Assembly (NCBI RefSeq): GCF_000006945.2
Contig: NC_003197.2
Coordinates: 4,526,001-4,590,000 of the forward strand
Direction: 5' to 3'
Origin: Salmonella enterica subsp. enterica serovar Typhimurium str. LT2
Lineage (GTDB): Bacteria > Pseudomonadota > Gammaproteobacteria > Enterobacterales > Enterobacteriaceae
Length of the DNA: 64,000 nt
Made by a program: the position numbers and the translations under genes. How positions within the stretch are numbered: position 1 is the first letter of the stretch; every line of letters starts with the position of its first letter. Under the pieces are notes generated by a model. It saw only the letters and a program-made list of their open reading frames with translations. It did no database searches and was not told where the DNA came from. Shown piece after piece: positions 1 to 8,403 of this stretch.

Positions 1-1513
1 ACTCATCCCAGATCTCCTGGGTGTTGTTGTAGTGCATCGGATAGCCCATCCGGGTGGCGATTTCACTGATAATCTGCCAGTCGGTTTTCAGGTCCCACTT
101 CGGCTCAACGGCTTTAAAGAAGCGCTGGAAGCCACGGTCAGCCGCAGAGAAGACGCCTTCATGCTCGCCCCATGAGGTAGAGGGTAAAATCACATCCGCC
201 GCCGACGCGGTTTTGGTCATGAAGATATCCTGCACGATGACCAGTTCTAGATCCTCAAACGCTTTACGTACTGCAGAGAGTTCCGCATCGGTTTGCAGCG
301 GATCTTCACCCATAATGTACGCCGCGCGCACTTCGCCATGCGCCGCACGGTGCGGCAGCTCGCTGATGCGATAGCCGGTATGCGCAGGCAGACTTTCTAC
401 GCCCCAGGCTTTAGCGAACTTCTCGCGGTTTTCCGGGAACTTAACGTACTGGTAGCCCGGATAAGTATCCGGCAGCGCGCCCATATCGCACGCGCCCTGA
501 ACGTTGTTCTGGCCGCGAACCGGGTTAACGCCCGCGCTTGGCTTGCCGAGGTTGCCGGTCAGCATCGCGAGGCTGGTCAGTGAACGCACGGTTTCCACAC
601 CCTGATAGAACTGGGTGACGCCCATACCCCACAAGATCGCTGCGCTTTTCGCGCTGGCATACATCCGCGCCGCCTGACGAATTTCCTGTGCGCTCACGCC
701 AGTGATCTCTTCGACGGACTCCGGCGTATAGCTTTCGACAATCTTACTGTATTCTTCAAAACCTTCGGTACGGCTGGCGACAAACGCTTTGTCGTACAGG
801 TTTTCTTCAATAATGACATGCCCCATGGCGTTGAGCAGCGCGATATTCGAGCCGTTTTTCAACGCGATATGCATGTCAGCAATGCGCGCGGTTTCAATTT
901 TGCGCGGATCGCAGACGATAATTTTCGCCCCGTTGCGTTTAGCGTTAATCACATGATTCGCCACGATAGGGTGGGAATCCGCCGGGTTATACCCGAAGAC
1001 GAACACTAAATCAGTGTTATCAATTTCATTGATAGCATTACTCATTGCGCCGTTACCGACCGATTGGTGCAGACCTGCAACCGATGGGCCGTGTCAGACG
1101 CGAGCGCAGCAGTCAACGTTATTGGTACCAATAACGGCGCGTGCGAATTTTTGCATTACATAGTTGGTTTCATTTCCGGTACCGCGAGAGGAGCCGGTTG
1201 TCTGGATTGCATCCGGACCGTACTTCGCTTTGATGGCGCTCAAACGTTCAGCGACGTAATTGAGCGCTTCATCCCAGGAAACAGATTCCAGTTTGCCGCC
1301 ACGCTGGCGACGGATCATTGGGGTTTTCAGGCGCGGGGTCAGGATCTGGGTATCATTAATAAAATCCCAGCCGTAGTAGCCCTTCAGACACAGGGTACCC
1401 TGGTTGGTTTTCCCCTGCGCCGCCTCAGCCCGGACGATTTTGCCGTTATCGACCACCAGATTGATTTTGCAACCTGATGCGCAATACGGGCAAACCGTGA
1501 CGACTTTTTTCAT
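1..1513 (-). CDS. fdhF: Formate dehydrogenase H, selenocysteine-containing catalytic subunit (3' end outside window)
   Basis: Molybdopterin enzyme that oxidises formate to CO2 and passes electrons to hydrogenase 3 in the cytoplasmic formate hydrogenlyase complex. The N-terminus carries the [4Fe-4S] cysteines (CPYCASGC at residues 8-15, then a Cys near 42). Codon 140 is an in-frame TGA at 1094-1096, within the context CCARV-U-HGPS, which is the selenocysteine position of FdhF. The frame then stays open to base 1 and matches the family (for example GYNPADSHPIVANH and VRGQNNVQGACDMG). About 504 of the usual 715 residues are present; the C-terminal cofactor-binding domain lies beyond the window. 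GGAG sits 9 bases before the ATG. A standard gene caller would stop at residue 139. Confidence 0.97.
1057..1096 (-). promoter_or_regulatory. Bacterial SECIS hairpin following the selenocysteine UGA of fdhF
   Basis: The UGA codon is followed directly by a stem-loop. The apical hairpin (1066-1082) has a GGUC-type loop with a bulged U, as in the known fdhF SECIS bound by SelB. It lies inside the coding sequence, as bacterial SECIS elements do. Confidence 0.85.
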
Positions 1514-1563
1514 CGGTTTCGCTCCAGTTAATCAAATCGCGCATACGCGCTGTCGCCCTCAGT

Positions 1564-1581
1564 ATGCATGTTTTATGCCAC
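1564..1581 (-). promoter_or_regulatory. Sigma-54 (-24/-12) promoter of fdhF
   Basis: On the minus strand the sequence TGGCATAAAACATGCAT has the GG and GC dinucleotides at sigma-54 spacing, 51 bases before the start codon. fdhF is known to be RpoN-dependent and activated by FhlA from upstream sites. The FhlA sites should lie around 1640-1700, but I could not pick them out with confidence. Confidence 0.85.
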
Positions 1582-1717
1582 TTTTTTAGTATGGGCTTTC
1601 CCTGATATTACGGGCGAATTTTGCTCAAAACCCTGACGAAAAACAGGCTATCGTCAGTTTTGACGTGTCGAAAGAAAATGCCGCATGACATTTATTATGG
1701 GGAGAAACGCGGAGCGC

Positions 1718-1749
1718 AGGCCAGATAAGGCGGAGCCGCTATCCGGCAA
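1718..1749. repeat. REP-like palindrome between fdhF and lpxO
   Basis: An imperfect inverted repeat of the enterobacterial REP type (GCCaGATAAGGCGgagCCGctATCCGGC). It is downstream of lpxO and upstream of fdhF regulatory DNA. Confidence 0.7.
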
Positions 1750-1832
1750 TCTGCTCTGCCTGAAGTGGAAATTATCCGGATGGATAGACTCAAGGCCAGG
1801 GAACGCTTTGAGACTAACGCCAGGATAGAACA

Positions 1833-1862
1833 GGCCGCGGCAGGCAGTTCCATACCGCGGCC
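1833..1862 (-). terminator. Hairpin immediately downstream of lpxO
   Basis: Perfect 8-bp arms GGCCGCGG/CCGCGGCC with a 14-base loop, starting 6 bases past the lpxO stop. There is no clear U-run, so it may act as a weak terminator or a 3' stabilising structure. Confidence 0.45.
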
Positions 1863-1867
1863 CGGCT

Positions 1868-2776
1868 TCAGAGGAGGCTGAAAAGGATTATCGCGGCAAA
1901 AATAGCAGCAATAACGAGATATTTCAGCGCGTAATAGAGAGTGCGGTTTTTCTTTTTCAGACGTTGCCCGGCATCGCGTGCTGCGTGAACGTATTTAAAG
2001 ATGCGATTAATCGCACCGGTGCGATCGTTCTCGTCGTTTGGCGAACTGGCGGCGGACATCAACGATGCGCCGACCCAGTGGTTTACGCTCTGCGCCCAGC
2101 GCCATTTCATTGGGCGCTCAATATCGCAAAAGAGGATAATACGCGTCTGCTCAGTTTTATTTTCCGCCCAATGAACGTAGGTTTCGTCGAAGATGACGGC
2201 TTTGCCGTCGCGCCAGCTATGGCGCTGTCGATCAACTTCAATAAAACAGCGGTCGTCATTCGGTGTGCTTAATCCAAGATGGTAACGTACTGAACCGGCA
2301 TAGGGGTCGCGATGTTTTCCCAGATAGGCCCCGGGAGGCAACTCGGCGAACATCGCCGCTTTAATAGAGGGGATGCTGTTGACCAGCTTTGTCGTTATCG
2401 GGCATAACGTTTCCGCCGACGGGTGGGCATCGGAATACCATTTAAGGTAAAACCGTTTCCAGCCGCGCTTGAAAAAGGTATTGAATCCGGCGTCGTTATT
2501 GGCCTGCGCGGCTTTTATGTGATGCTGAAGCTGTAGTGCCTCTTCACGAATCACCTGCCAGTTTTCCGTCAGCTTCTGCAGCTCTGGAAATGCCGTGGTA
2601 TCAAAGTACGGCTGCTTTGCCGGTAACGTTGAGAAGCGAGTCATGAACATATTGATCGGCGCCATAAACGTCGAGTGGTCAAAGAGCTGACGGGAAAGTT
2701 TTTGTTTTTCCACCCCGCGTGAATGCGCATAAATGACGCTGATAATAAAAATACCGATAATGATTGCTGCGAACAT
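1868..2776 (-). CDS. lpxO: Lipid A 2-hydroxylase (Fe2+/2-oxoglutarate dioxygenase)
   Basis: Adds a 2-OH group to the secondary myristate of lipid A, an envelope modification typical of Salmonella and absent from E. coli K-12. It is 302 residues, the known family length. There are hydrophobic segments at the N-terminus (about 2-17) and C-terminus (about 283-302), so it is an inner-membrane protein with a cytoplasmic catalytic domain. The aspartyl/asparaginyl beta-hydroxylase signature is present: H155-R-D157 and H202 as iron ligands, and R212 for 2-oxoglutarate. It is a single gene transcribed towards fdhF. The family is reported to be PhoPQ-regulated; I see no convincing PhoP box upstream. 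Confidence 0.93.
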   Translation of the reverse strand: MFAAIIIGIFIISVIYAHSRGVEKQKLSRQLFDHSTFMAPINMFMTRFSTLPAKQPYFDTTAFPELQKLTENWQVIREEALQLQHHIKAAQANNDAGFNTFFKRGWKRFYLKWYSDAHPSAETLCPITTKLVNSIPSIKAAMFAELPPGAYLGKHRDPYAGSVRYHLGLSTPNDDRCFIEVDRQRHSWRDGKAVIFDETYVHWAENKTEQTRIILFCDIERPMKWRWAQSVNHWVGASLMSAASSPNDENDRTGAINRIFKYVHAARDAGQRLKKKNRTLYYALKYLVIAAIFAAIILFSLL

Positions 2777-3033
2777 AACGTCACTGTCCTTCTAAGAAAA
2801 CCTCATCCCGGGATTTTCAGGCAACCCTCCCGGTGATGCCAAAGAGAAAAGTGTAGTTCGTTGACAATAAATTTACATTTCTACAACTTAAAAGGGCCAT
2901 TTTTGCTAAAGAAGCGAGTCAGCCCGTTTAACCTTTATCCAGGCTTGTCGACAGTAGAATTGAGATGACTCCGCTACTTCACCCGGTGATGGCTGATTAC
3001 GTTATGCCTTATCTCCCGATGACGGCTGCCAGA
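2777..3033. other. lpxO upstream region
   Basis: About 257 bases between the lpxO start and the phnO stop. It is AT-rich around 2855-2895, where the lpxO promoter probably lies. No gene or strong repeat is visible. Confidence 0.5.
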
Positions 3034-3468
3034 TCACAATGCTTTCGTAAACCGAAAATGACTTTGCTTGTAACCTTCGCGAAGATAAAAACGGTGTGCA
3101 TCGCGGCGTTTAATATTTGTGGAAAGCTCCGTTAGCTCGGCGCCCGCCTGACGTGCTTCTTCTTCTGCCCAGGCCAGAAGCTGACTGCCAATTTTTTGTC
3201 CCCGCATCGGCGGTAATACCACCAGCTCCTGAATTTCGCCAATCCAGTTGGCATGATGGAGATGAAACTGCATATGCAGGCTGATCATGCCGACCACCTC
3301 TCCGTTGCGCAGCGCTAAACGATAATGAACGTTGGGGTCCAGTAAATTAGCGGCGAATCCATCCCTGAAAGCCTGATAATCAAGCTCATTTTTAAGTAAC
3401 TCACAGATAAGCGCGTAAACAGAATCGGTATCCTCTGTTGTCGCGTGGCGTAATTCACAGACTGGCAT
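3034..3468 (-). CDS. phnO: GNAT acetyltransferase, PhnO (aminoalkylphosphonate N-acetyltransferase)
   Basis: A 144-residue single-domain GNAT protein. The acetyl-CoA binding motif A reads ELVVLPPMRGQKIGSQLL, and the C-terminal FYLREGYKQ strand is typical. PhnO acetylates aminoalkylphosphonates and related amines. I chose the ATG at 3468 because GGGAGGA lies 4 bases upstream; a longer frame from 3576 lacks a ribosome site and homologous residues. It stands apart from any phn C-P lyase operon here, which is the known situation in Salmonella. Confidence 0.87.
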   Translation of the reverse strand: MPVCELRHATTEDTDSVYALICELLKNELDYQAFRDGFAANLLDPNVHYRLALRNGEVVGMISLHMQFHLHHANWIGEIQELVVLPPMRGQKIGSQLLAWAEEEARQAGAELTELSTNIKRRDAHRFYLREGYKQSHFRFTKAL

Positions 3469-3619
3469 AACGTCCTCCCGACGCCTCATCAGGATCAACC
3501 ATCTTTCGCCAGACTGTAGCAAACTACCGTCATTATTTATTCTATGACAGTTAAACGGCGGATAACGTGCAGCCAAAGATCACTCTGATGGCAAGGGGGA
3601 GGGCGAGCCTCCCGGGGAG

Positions 3620-4063
3620 TTAGGTGGCAGGCTGATGTTTAACCACGTTAATCATCCACGGCACACCGAAACGATCGCTGACCTTGCCGAAACCCTGCGC
3701 CCAGAAGGTCTCCTGCCAGTCCATTTCGATTTGCCCTTGTGCGGCAAGGTTATCAAACCAGCGCTTCCCTTCTGCTACATCCTGGGTATCAAGCACCAGC
3801 GTAAAGCCGGAATAATGCGCCCTTCCCGACGCGCTGGCATCACTCATCATGATATCGCTGCCGGCAATGCGCATGTTGGCGTGGGCGATAGCTGTATCGG
3901 GAAAGCGCATTCCTGACGGGCAACCCTCTTCGTTATCCGCCGCCGAGGGGGGCATTTCACCGAAGCTGAGTTTATAAAGCAGTTCTGCGCCTAACGTTTG
4001 TTGATAATACGCGATGGCGTCGGCACAGTTGCCGGCAAAAGAGAGATAGGGACTTAACGGCAT
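3620..4063 (-). CDS. phnB: VOC/glyoxalase-fold protein PhnB (YjdN)
   Basis: A 147-residue protein of the vicinal oxygen chelate superfamily, related to 3-demethylubiquinone methyltransferase-like proteins. The fold pattern is visible as an N-terminal YLSFAGNCADAIAYYQQTLGA-type motif and a C-terminal KVSDRFGVPWMIN strand. The function is unproven despite the phn name. The ATG at 4063 follows GAGGT by 7 bases. It lies downstream of phnA in the same direction, separated by a REP-like hairpin. Confidence 0.87.
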   Translation of the reverse strand: MPLSPYLSFAGNCADAIAYYQQTLGAELLYKLSFGEMPPSAADNEEGCPSGMRFPDTAIAHANMRIAGSDIMMSDASASGRAHYSGFTLVLDTQDVAEGKRWFDNLAAQGQIEMDWQETFWAQGFGKVSDRFGVPWMINVVKHQPAT

Positions 4064-4142
4064 GATGGTTACCTCAGGTAAGAGATGCTCGTTAAGTGTA
4101 GTTCGAAATTGGCACAATATTGTCGGTGGCAGGGCCGCTCAG

Positions 4143-4168
4143 GCCCGGTAAGCAAGGCGCTACCGGGC
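4143..4168. repeat. REP-like inverted repeat between phnA and phnB
   Basis: GCCCGGTA and TACCGGGC arms, 8 bp each, around a 10-base loop. It falls between two co-directional genes and may end or limit transcription from phnA. Confidence 0.6.
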
Positions 4169-4182
4169 AATGACACGGTAAA

Positions 4183-4518
4183 TCAGTTCTTTTTCACGAA
4201 CTCGGATTTCAGTTTCATCGGGCCAAAACCATCGATTTTGCAGTCGATGTTATGGTCGCCTTCAACCAGACGAATGTTCTTCACTTTGGTGCCGATTTTC
4301 AGCATGGAAGAGCTACCTTTTACTTTCAGATCTTTCACGATGGTGACGCTATCGCCGTCCGCCAGCAGGTTGCCGTTGGCGTCTTTGACAATCAGCTCAT
4401 CGCTCTCCTGAGCGGGTTCCGCATCGTTCCATTCGTGAGCGCATTCCGGGCAGATGAACATGCCGTTATCTTCGTAGGTATATTCGGAGTTACATTGCGG
4501 GCAGTGGGGTAATGACAT
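4183..4518 (-). CDS. phnA: Zinc-ribbon protein PhnA (YjdM)
   Basis: A 111-residue protein with an N-terminal zinc ribbon (CPQC at 7-10, CPEC at 23-26) and a C-terminal SH3-like PhnA domain with the motif VKDANGNLLADGDSVTIVKDLKVKG. The family is widespread and its role is unclear; the E. coli protein is not a phosphonoacetate hydrolase. The start is supported by AGGAT upstream. An ORF covering 4392-4598 in another frame is a shadow. Confidence 0.92.
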   Translation of the reverse strand: MSLPHCPQCNSEYTYEDNGMFICPECAHEWNDAEPAQESDELIVKDANGNLLADGDSVTIVKDLKVKGSSSMLKIGTKVKNIRLVEGDHNIDCKIDGFGPMKLKSEFVKKN

Positions 4519-4985
4519 GTTGGTATCCTCAAAAAGTCAGCGGGGGCAAACGCGCCCAAAAATGGCAGATCGCCGAAAAAGGCCGCAATTATACACAAAA
4601 TCCTTAGCGTTGTCGGGACTATTGCCGCTTTTATAAAAGGGTCTGCGCCACGCCAGTCAGCAATGGTTTACACTCGAATAACCGCTTTTTTACTGTCACC
4701 ACAGCGCATTAGGGCGTCCTTATTTACACCTTTTGACCGAATTGACATATATGTGTGAAGTTGATCACATATTTAAACCCTGTTAGGGTAAAAAGGTCAT
4801 TAACTGCCCATTCAGGCGTCAACAGGTTCGGTTGTACAGTCCGTAACCGGACAGTGTAAGTAAACCTGCTACGCTTGTATGAGGGATAGCGTTCGCGCCC
4901 CTCCCTCCGCTCGACGGCGACGCTGGCGCGGTATGCCAGTGCCCGCCGTATATAGCGCTACAGGGCTTAGCCTATGAGGACAGCT
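4519..4985. other. Intergenic region with proP promoters
   Basis: A 467-base region between divergent phnA and proP. It holds a perfect CRP site (listed separately) and, near 4866-4873, a CTACGCT element that fits a sigma-S type -10 for the known proP P2 promoter. No additional gene is seen. Confidence 0.6.
4754..4769 (+). promoter_or_regulatory. CRP binding site upstream of proP
   Basis: TGTGAAGTTGATCACA is an exact match to the CRP consensus TGTGA-N6-TCACA. proP P1 is known to be repressed by CRP at this place. Confidence 0.88.
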
Positions 4986-6488
4986 ATGCTGAAAAGGAAA
5001 AAAATAAAACCGATTACACTGGGCGATGTGACCATCATTGATGATGGTAAACTTCGCAAAGCGATTACCGCCGCCTCGCTGGGCAACGCGATGGAGTGGT
5101 TTGATTTTGGTGTTTATGGATTTGTTGCCTACGCGTTGGGTAAAGTCTTTTTCCCCGGCGCCGATCCCAGCGTCCAGATGATTGCCGCGCTGGCCACGTT
5201 TTCCGTTCCCTTCCTGATTCGTCCGCTCGGCGGGTTATTCTTTGGTATGCTCGGCGATAAATACGGGCGCCAGAAGATCCTGGCGATCACGATTGTGATT
5301 ATGTCGATCAGTACCTTCTGTATCGGGTTAATCCCCTCTTACGCGACGATCGGTATCTGGGCGCCAATACTGTTGTTGCTGTGTAAAATGGCGCAGGGCT
5401 TCTCGGTTGGCGGGGAATATACCGGCGCGTCGATCTTTGTCGCGGAATATTCGCCGGATCGTAAACGCGGATTTATGGGAAGCTGGCTGGATTTTGGTTC
5501 TATCGCCGGATTCGTGCTGGGCGCGGGCGTGGTGGTCTTGATCTCGACGATTGTCGGCGAGGAGAATTTCCTTGAGTGGGGCTGGCGTATTCCGTTCTTT
5601 ATCGCCCTGCCATTGGGGATTATTGGTCTCTACTTACGCCATGCGCTGGAGGAGACGCCAGCGTTTCAGCAGCACGTGGATAAACTGGAGCAGGGCGACC
5701 GCGAAGGGTTGCAGGATGGGCCGAAAGTCTCCTTTAAAGAGATTGCCACCAAACACTGGCGTAGCCTGTTGTCATGTATCGGTCTGGTGATTGCCACCAA
5801 CGTGACCTACTACATGCTGCTCACCTACATGCCGAGCTACCTGTCGCATAACCTGCACTATTCTGAAGATCACGGCGTGTTGATTATCATCGCCATTATG
5901 ATCGGGATGCTGTTTGTGCAGCCGGTGATGGGGCTGCTGAGCGACCGTTTCGGTCGACGTCCATTTGTGATTATGGGCAGCATTGCGCTGTTCGCGCTGG
6001 CGATCCCGGCCTTCATCCTGATTAACAGTAACGTTATTGGCCTGATTTTTGCAGGTTTGTTGATGCTGGCGGTGATTCTGAACTGCTTTACCGGGGTGAT
6101 GGCCTCGACATTGCCGGCGATGTTTCCGACGCATATTCGTTATAGCGCGCTGGCGGCGGCTTTTAATATCTCTGTATTGATTGCCGGTCTGACGCCAACG
6201 CTGGCGGCCTGGCTGGTGGAAAGCTCGCAGGATCTGATGATGCCGGCGTATTATTTGATGGTCATCGCGGTGATAGGCTTGATTACCGGTATTTCCATGA
6301 AAGAGACGGCCAATCGTCCGTTAAAAGGCGCAACGCCAGCGGCGTCGGACATCCAGGAAGCGAAGGAAATTCTGGGCGAGCATTACGATAATATTGAGCA
6401 GAAAATCGACGACATCGATCAGGAAATTGCGGAGCTGCAGGTCAAACGTTCGCGTCTGGTACAGCAACATCCGCGTATCGATGAATAA
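4986..6488 (+). CDS. proP: Osmosensory proline/glycine betaine:H+ symporter ProP
   Basis: Major facilitator superfamily transporter of 500 residues that imports proline, betaine and other osmolytes with protons at high osmolality. Twelve hydrophobic segments are seen. MFS signature loops are present (GDKYGRQK around residue 87 and SDRFGRRP around 322). The cytoplasmic C-terminus (about 450-500) forms the heptad-rich coiled coil that tunes osmotic activation. The ATG at 4986 has GAGGA 6 bases upstream and matches the E. coli N-terminus (MLKRKK); an ATG four codons earlier lacks a site. Confidence 0.97.
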   Translation: MLKRKKIKPITLGDVTIIDDGKLRKAITAASLGNAMEWFDFGVYGFVAYALGKVFFPGADPSVQMIAALATFSVPFLIRPLGGLFFGMLGDKYGRQKILAITIVIMSISTFCIGLIPSYATIGIWAPILLLLCKMAQGFSVGGEYTGASIFVAEYSPDRKRGFMGSWLDFGSIAGFVLGAGVVVLISTIVGEENFLEWGWRIPFFIALPLGIIGLYLRHALEETPAFQQHVDKLEQGDREGLQDGPKVSFKEIATKHWRSLLSCIGLVIATNVTYYMLLTYMPSYLSHNLHYSEDHGVLIIIAIMIGMLFVQPVMGLLSDRFGRRPFVIMGSIALFALAIPAFILINSNVIGLIFAGLLMLAVILNCFTGVMASTLPAMFPTHIRYSALAAAFNISVLIAGLTPTLAAWLVESSQDLMMPAYYLMVIAVIGLITGISMKETANRPLKGATPAASDIQEAKEILGEHYDNIEQKIDDIDQEIAELQVKRSRLVQQHPRIDE

Positions 6489-6496
6489 ATTTCGCG

Positions 6497-6513
6497 CTTA
6501 AGGTTCGCTTAAT
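6497..6513 (+). promoter_or_regulatory. PmrA box of pmrR
   Basis: CTTAAG-GTTCG-CTTAAT matches the PmrA consensus direct repeat with a 5-base spacer. A -10-like CATACT lies at 6534-6539, 20 bases downstream. Established knowledge: pmrR transcription is PmrA-activated. Confidence 0.88.
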
Positions 6514-6557
6514 CTCTCGCGGGCATACTCTCCTCCATACCTTTGGAGGAGAGCGTC

Positions 6558-6647
6558 ATGAAAAGCTATATTTATAAAAGTTTGACGACCCTGTGTAGTG
6601 TGCTGATTGTCAGCAGTTTTATCTATGTGTGGGTCACGACGTATTAA
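6558..6647 (+). CDS. pmrR: Small membrane peptide PmrR, inhibitor of LpxT
   Basis: A 29-residue ORF starting MKSYIYKSLTTLCS and containing one membrane segment (about residues 8-26). TTTGGAGGAGAGCGTC upstream gives a strong ribosome site. It lies between proP and pmrB, where PmrR is known in Salmonella. PmrR binds the inner-membrane phosphotransferase LpxT and blocks addition of a second phosphate to lipid A, freeing the 1-phosphate for EptA and lowering the signal to PmrB. It ends 7 bases before the convergent pmrB stop and is too short for most gene callers. Confidence 0.87.
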   Translation: MKSYIYKSLTTLCSVLIVSSFIYVWVTTY

Positions 6648-6654
6648 ACGCCTG

Positions 6655-7725
6655 TTATGCCTTTTTCAACAGCACCCAGGCACGGGTGCCTGTTCTTTCC
6701 GTACGGTTTTGCAGGAAAAACTGTCCCTGATGTAGTTGGGTGATGCGGCTGACGATACTCAGCCCCAGGCCAATTCCGCCATAACGGCTGTCCATCCGCA
6801 CGAACGCTTCGCTTAGCTTCCCGCATTTGCTTTCATCAATACCCGGCCCCTCGTCTTCGACCGCCATAATAGCGTCGGGGTCGGCGCTAATGTGGATAGT
6901 GATATGGGTTCCTTCAGGGCTATAGCGATGCGCGTTTTCCACCAGATTTCGCAACAGCATACGCAGTAACGTCGCATCACCGCGCACCACCACGTCCGCC
7001 GCGCTTTCCGGCAGCAACAGAGTTTGCTGGCGCGTTTCCAGCATGGTGTTCAGCTCATCGTAGGAGGGGAGGATCACATCTTCCAGCAGTTTTACTTCCT
7101 GATAATTCCCGGAAGAGAATGACTGGCCCACGCGCGCCAGTTGCAGAAGCTGGGAGACGCTATCCATCATCTGGTCAAGACGGGCGATAAGCGGCGCGAC
7201 ATCAACATTGTGGGTTTTTGACAATAATTCCAGGTGCAAACGCACCCCCGACAGCGGCGTGCGTAGCTCATGGGCCACATCGGCGGTAAAAAGGCGTTCA
7301 TTGTCGAGCGTGGTGGTCAAACGCGTAACCAGTTGATTGATCGCCGAGACGACGGACTCAATCTCAAGCGTGGAGCTGTGAATGGCGATCGGCGCCAGAT
7401 TATCCGCCGTCCGCGCTTCCAGCTCTTTTTGCAGTTCGGCGAGCGGACGGGTAATACGCCGTACCGCCTGGTAACAAATTAGCAGCGTCAGGCTAACCAT
7501 AAATACGCCGGGGACGATCAGGCTGGCGACCGCCTCGCGAATTTCGTGCATGATATGGCGATCGTTGTTGCGATTATCCCGCAGCGCCTGCTCGAACAAT
7601 TGGATTTGCTCAGTGCTTTCATGCCATAACCAGAAGGTACTGATTAACTGGAACACCAGCAGAATAAGACCAATTGTCAGCATTAAACGCTGGCGAAGGG
7701 TCATCGCTCTTCGCTGAAAACGCAT
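6655..7725 (-). CDS. pmrB: Sensor histidine kinase PmrB (BasS)
   Basis: Senses Fe3+, Al3+ and mild acid and phosphorylates PmrA. The 356-residue form has a transmembrane segment at about 15-34 and another at about 67-88. The short periplasmic loop between them holds the two ExxE iron-binding motifs (E36-E39 and E61-E64). HAMP follows, then the phospho-acceptor H152 in DVAHELRTP, and N, G1 and G2 boxes (NLVENAHRYS, DEGPGI, GGIGLGLSIV). An alternative GTG start lies three codons upstream at 7734, directly after the pmrA stop and closer to GAGG, so the true start is slightly open. Confidence 0.97.
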   Translation of the reverse strand: MRFQRRAMTLRQRLMLTIGLILLVFQLISTFWLWHESTEQIQLFEQALRDNRNNDRHIMHEIREAVASLIVPGVFMVSLTLLICYQAVRRITRPLAELQKELEARTADNLAPIAIHSSTLEIESVVSAINQLVTRLTTTLDNERLFTADVAHELRTPLSGVRLHLELLSKTHNVDVAPLIARLDQMMDSVSQLLQLARVGQSFSSGNYQEVKLLEDVILPSYDELNTMLETRQQTLLLPESAADVVVRGDATLLRMLLRNLVENAHRYSPEGTHITIHISADPDAIMAVEDEGPGIDESKCGKLSEAFVRMDSRYGGIGLGLSIVSRITQLHQGQFFLQNRTERTGTRAWVLLKKA

Positions 7726-7734
7726 CAGGCTCAC

Positions 7735-8403
7735 TTAGCTTTCCTCAGTGGCAACCAGCATGTAGCCAAACCCGCGAACCGTGCGAATGCGCGACTTGCC
7801 GACTTTGTCGCGCAAATTATGTATATGCACTTCCAGAGTGTTGGTCGAGGGTTCGTTATCCCAGTTGTAGATATCGTTATAAAGAATTTCCCGGTGCACC
7901 GGACTGCCTGCCTTGAGCATCAACCGTGAGAGCAACGCGTACTCCTTAGGCGTCAGGGTCAGTTCCTGTCCATCCCTCCATGCCTGATGGCGGCCTATAT
8001 TGAGCGTCAGATTGCCAACCGTCAGTTCACTTTCACCCTGGTTATTATGGCGGCGCAGCAGCGCGCGGATGCGGGCGTGCAGCTCCTCCAGGGCGAAGGG
8101 TTTAACCAGATAATCATCTGCGCCGACATCCAGCCCGGTAATGCGGTCATTGAGCGTATCGCGGGCGGTCAGAATGAGTACCGGCAGGGTATATTTTTTC
8201 TGTCGGATTCGCGTCAGGAAATGCAGGCCATCCTCATCGGGCAGCCCTAAATCCAGCACCATCAGACTGTAATGACCAGACTCCAGACTATGCTCGGCGG
8301 CACGCGCTGTCGAAACGCCATCACACGCATAGCCTTCGGTTTGCGCGGCGAGTATTAACCCCTGTAATAATAGCGTGTCGTCTTCAACAATCAGTATCTT
8401 CAT
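7735..8403 (-). CDS. pmrA: Response regulator PmrA (BasR)
   Basis: OmpR/PhoB-class regulator of 222 residues. The receiver domain has acidic pocket E7-D8-D9, phospho-acceptor D51 (VLDLGLPDEDG) and K at VKPFAL; the C-terminal winged helix contains TPKEYALLSRL and RTVRGFGYML. It activates eptA, pmrR and other lipid A genes through CTTAAG-type direct repeats. Its ATG overlaps the eptA stop (ATGA), showing translational coupling in the operon eptA-pmrA-pmrB. The frame extends six codons further upstream inside eptA without a better site. Confidence 0.97.
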   Translation of the reverse strand: MKILIVEDDTLLLQGLILAAQTEGYACDGVSTARAAEHSLESGHYSLMVLDLGLPDEDGLHFLTRIRQKKYTLPVLILTARDTLNDRITGLDVGADDYLVKPFALEELHARIRALLRRHNNQGESELTVGNLTLNIGRHQAWRDGQELTLTPKEYALLSRLMLKAGSPVHREILYNDIYNWDNEPSTNTLEVHIHNLRDKVGKSRIRTVRGFGYMLVATEES

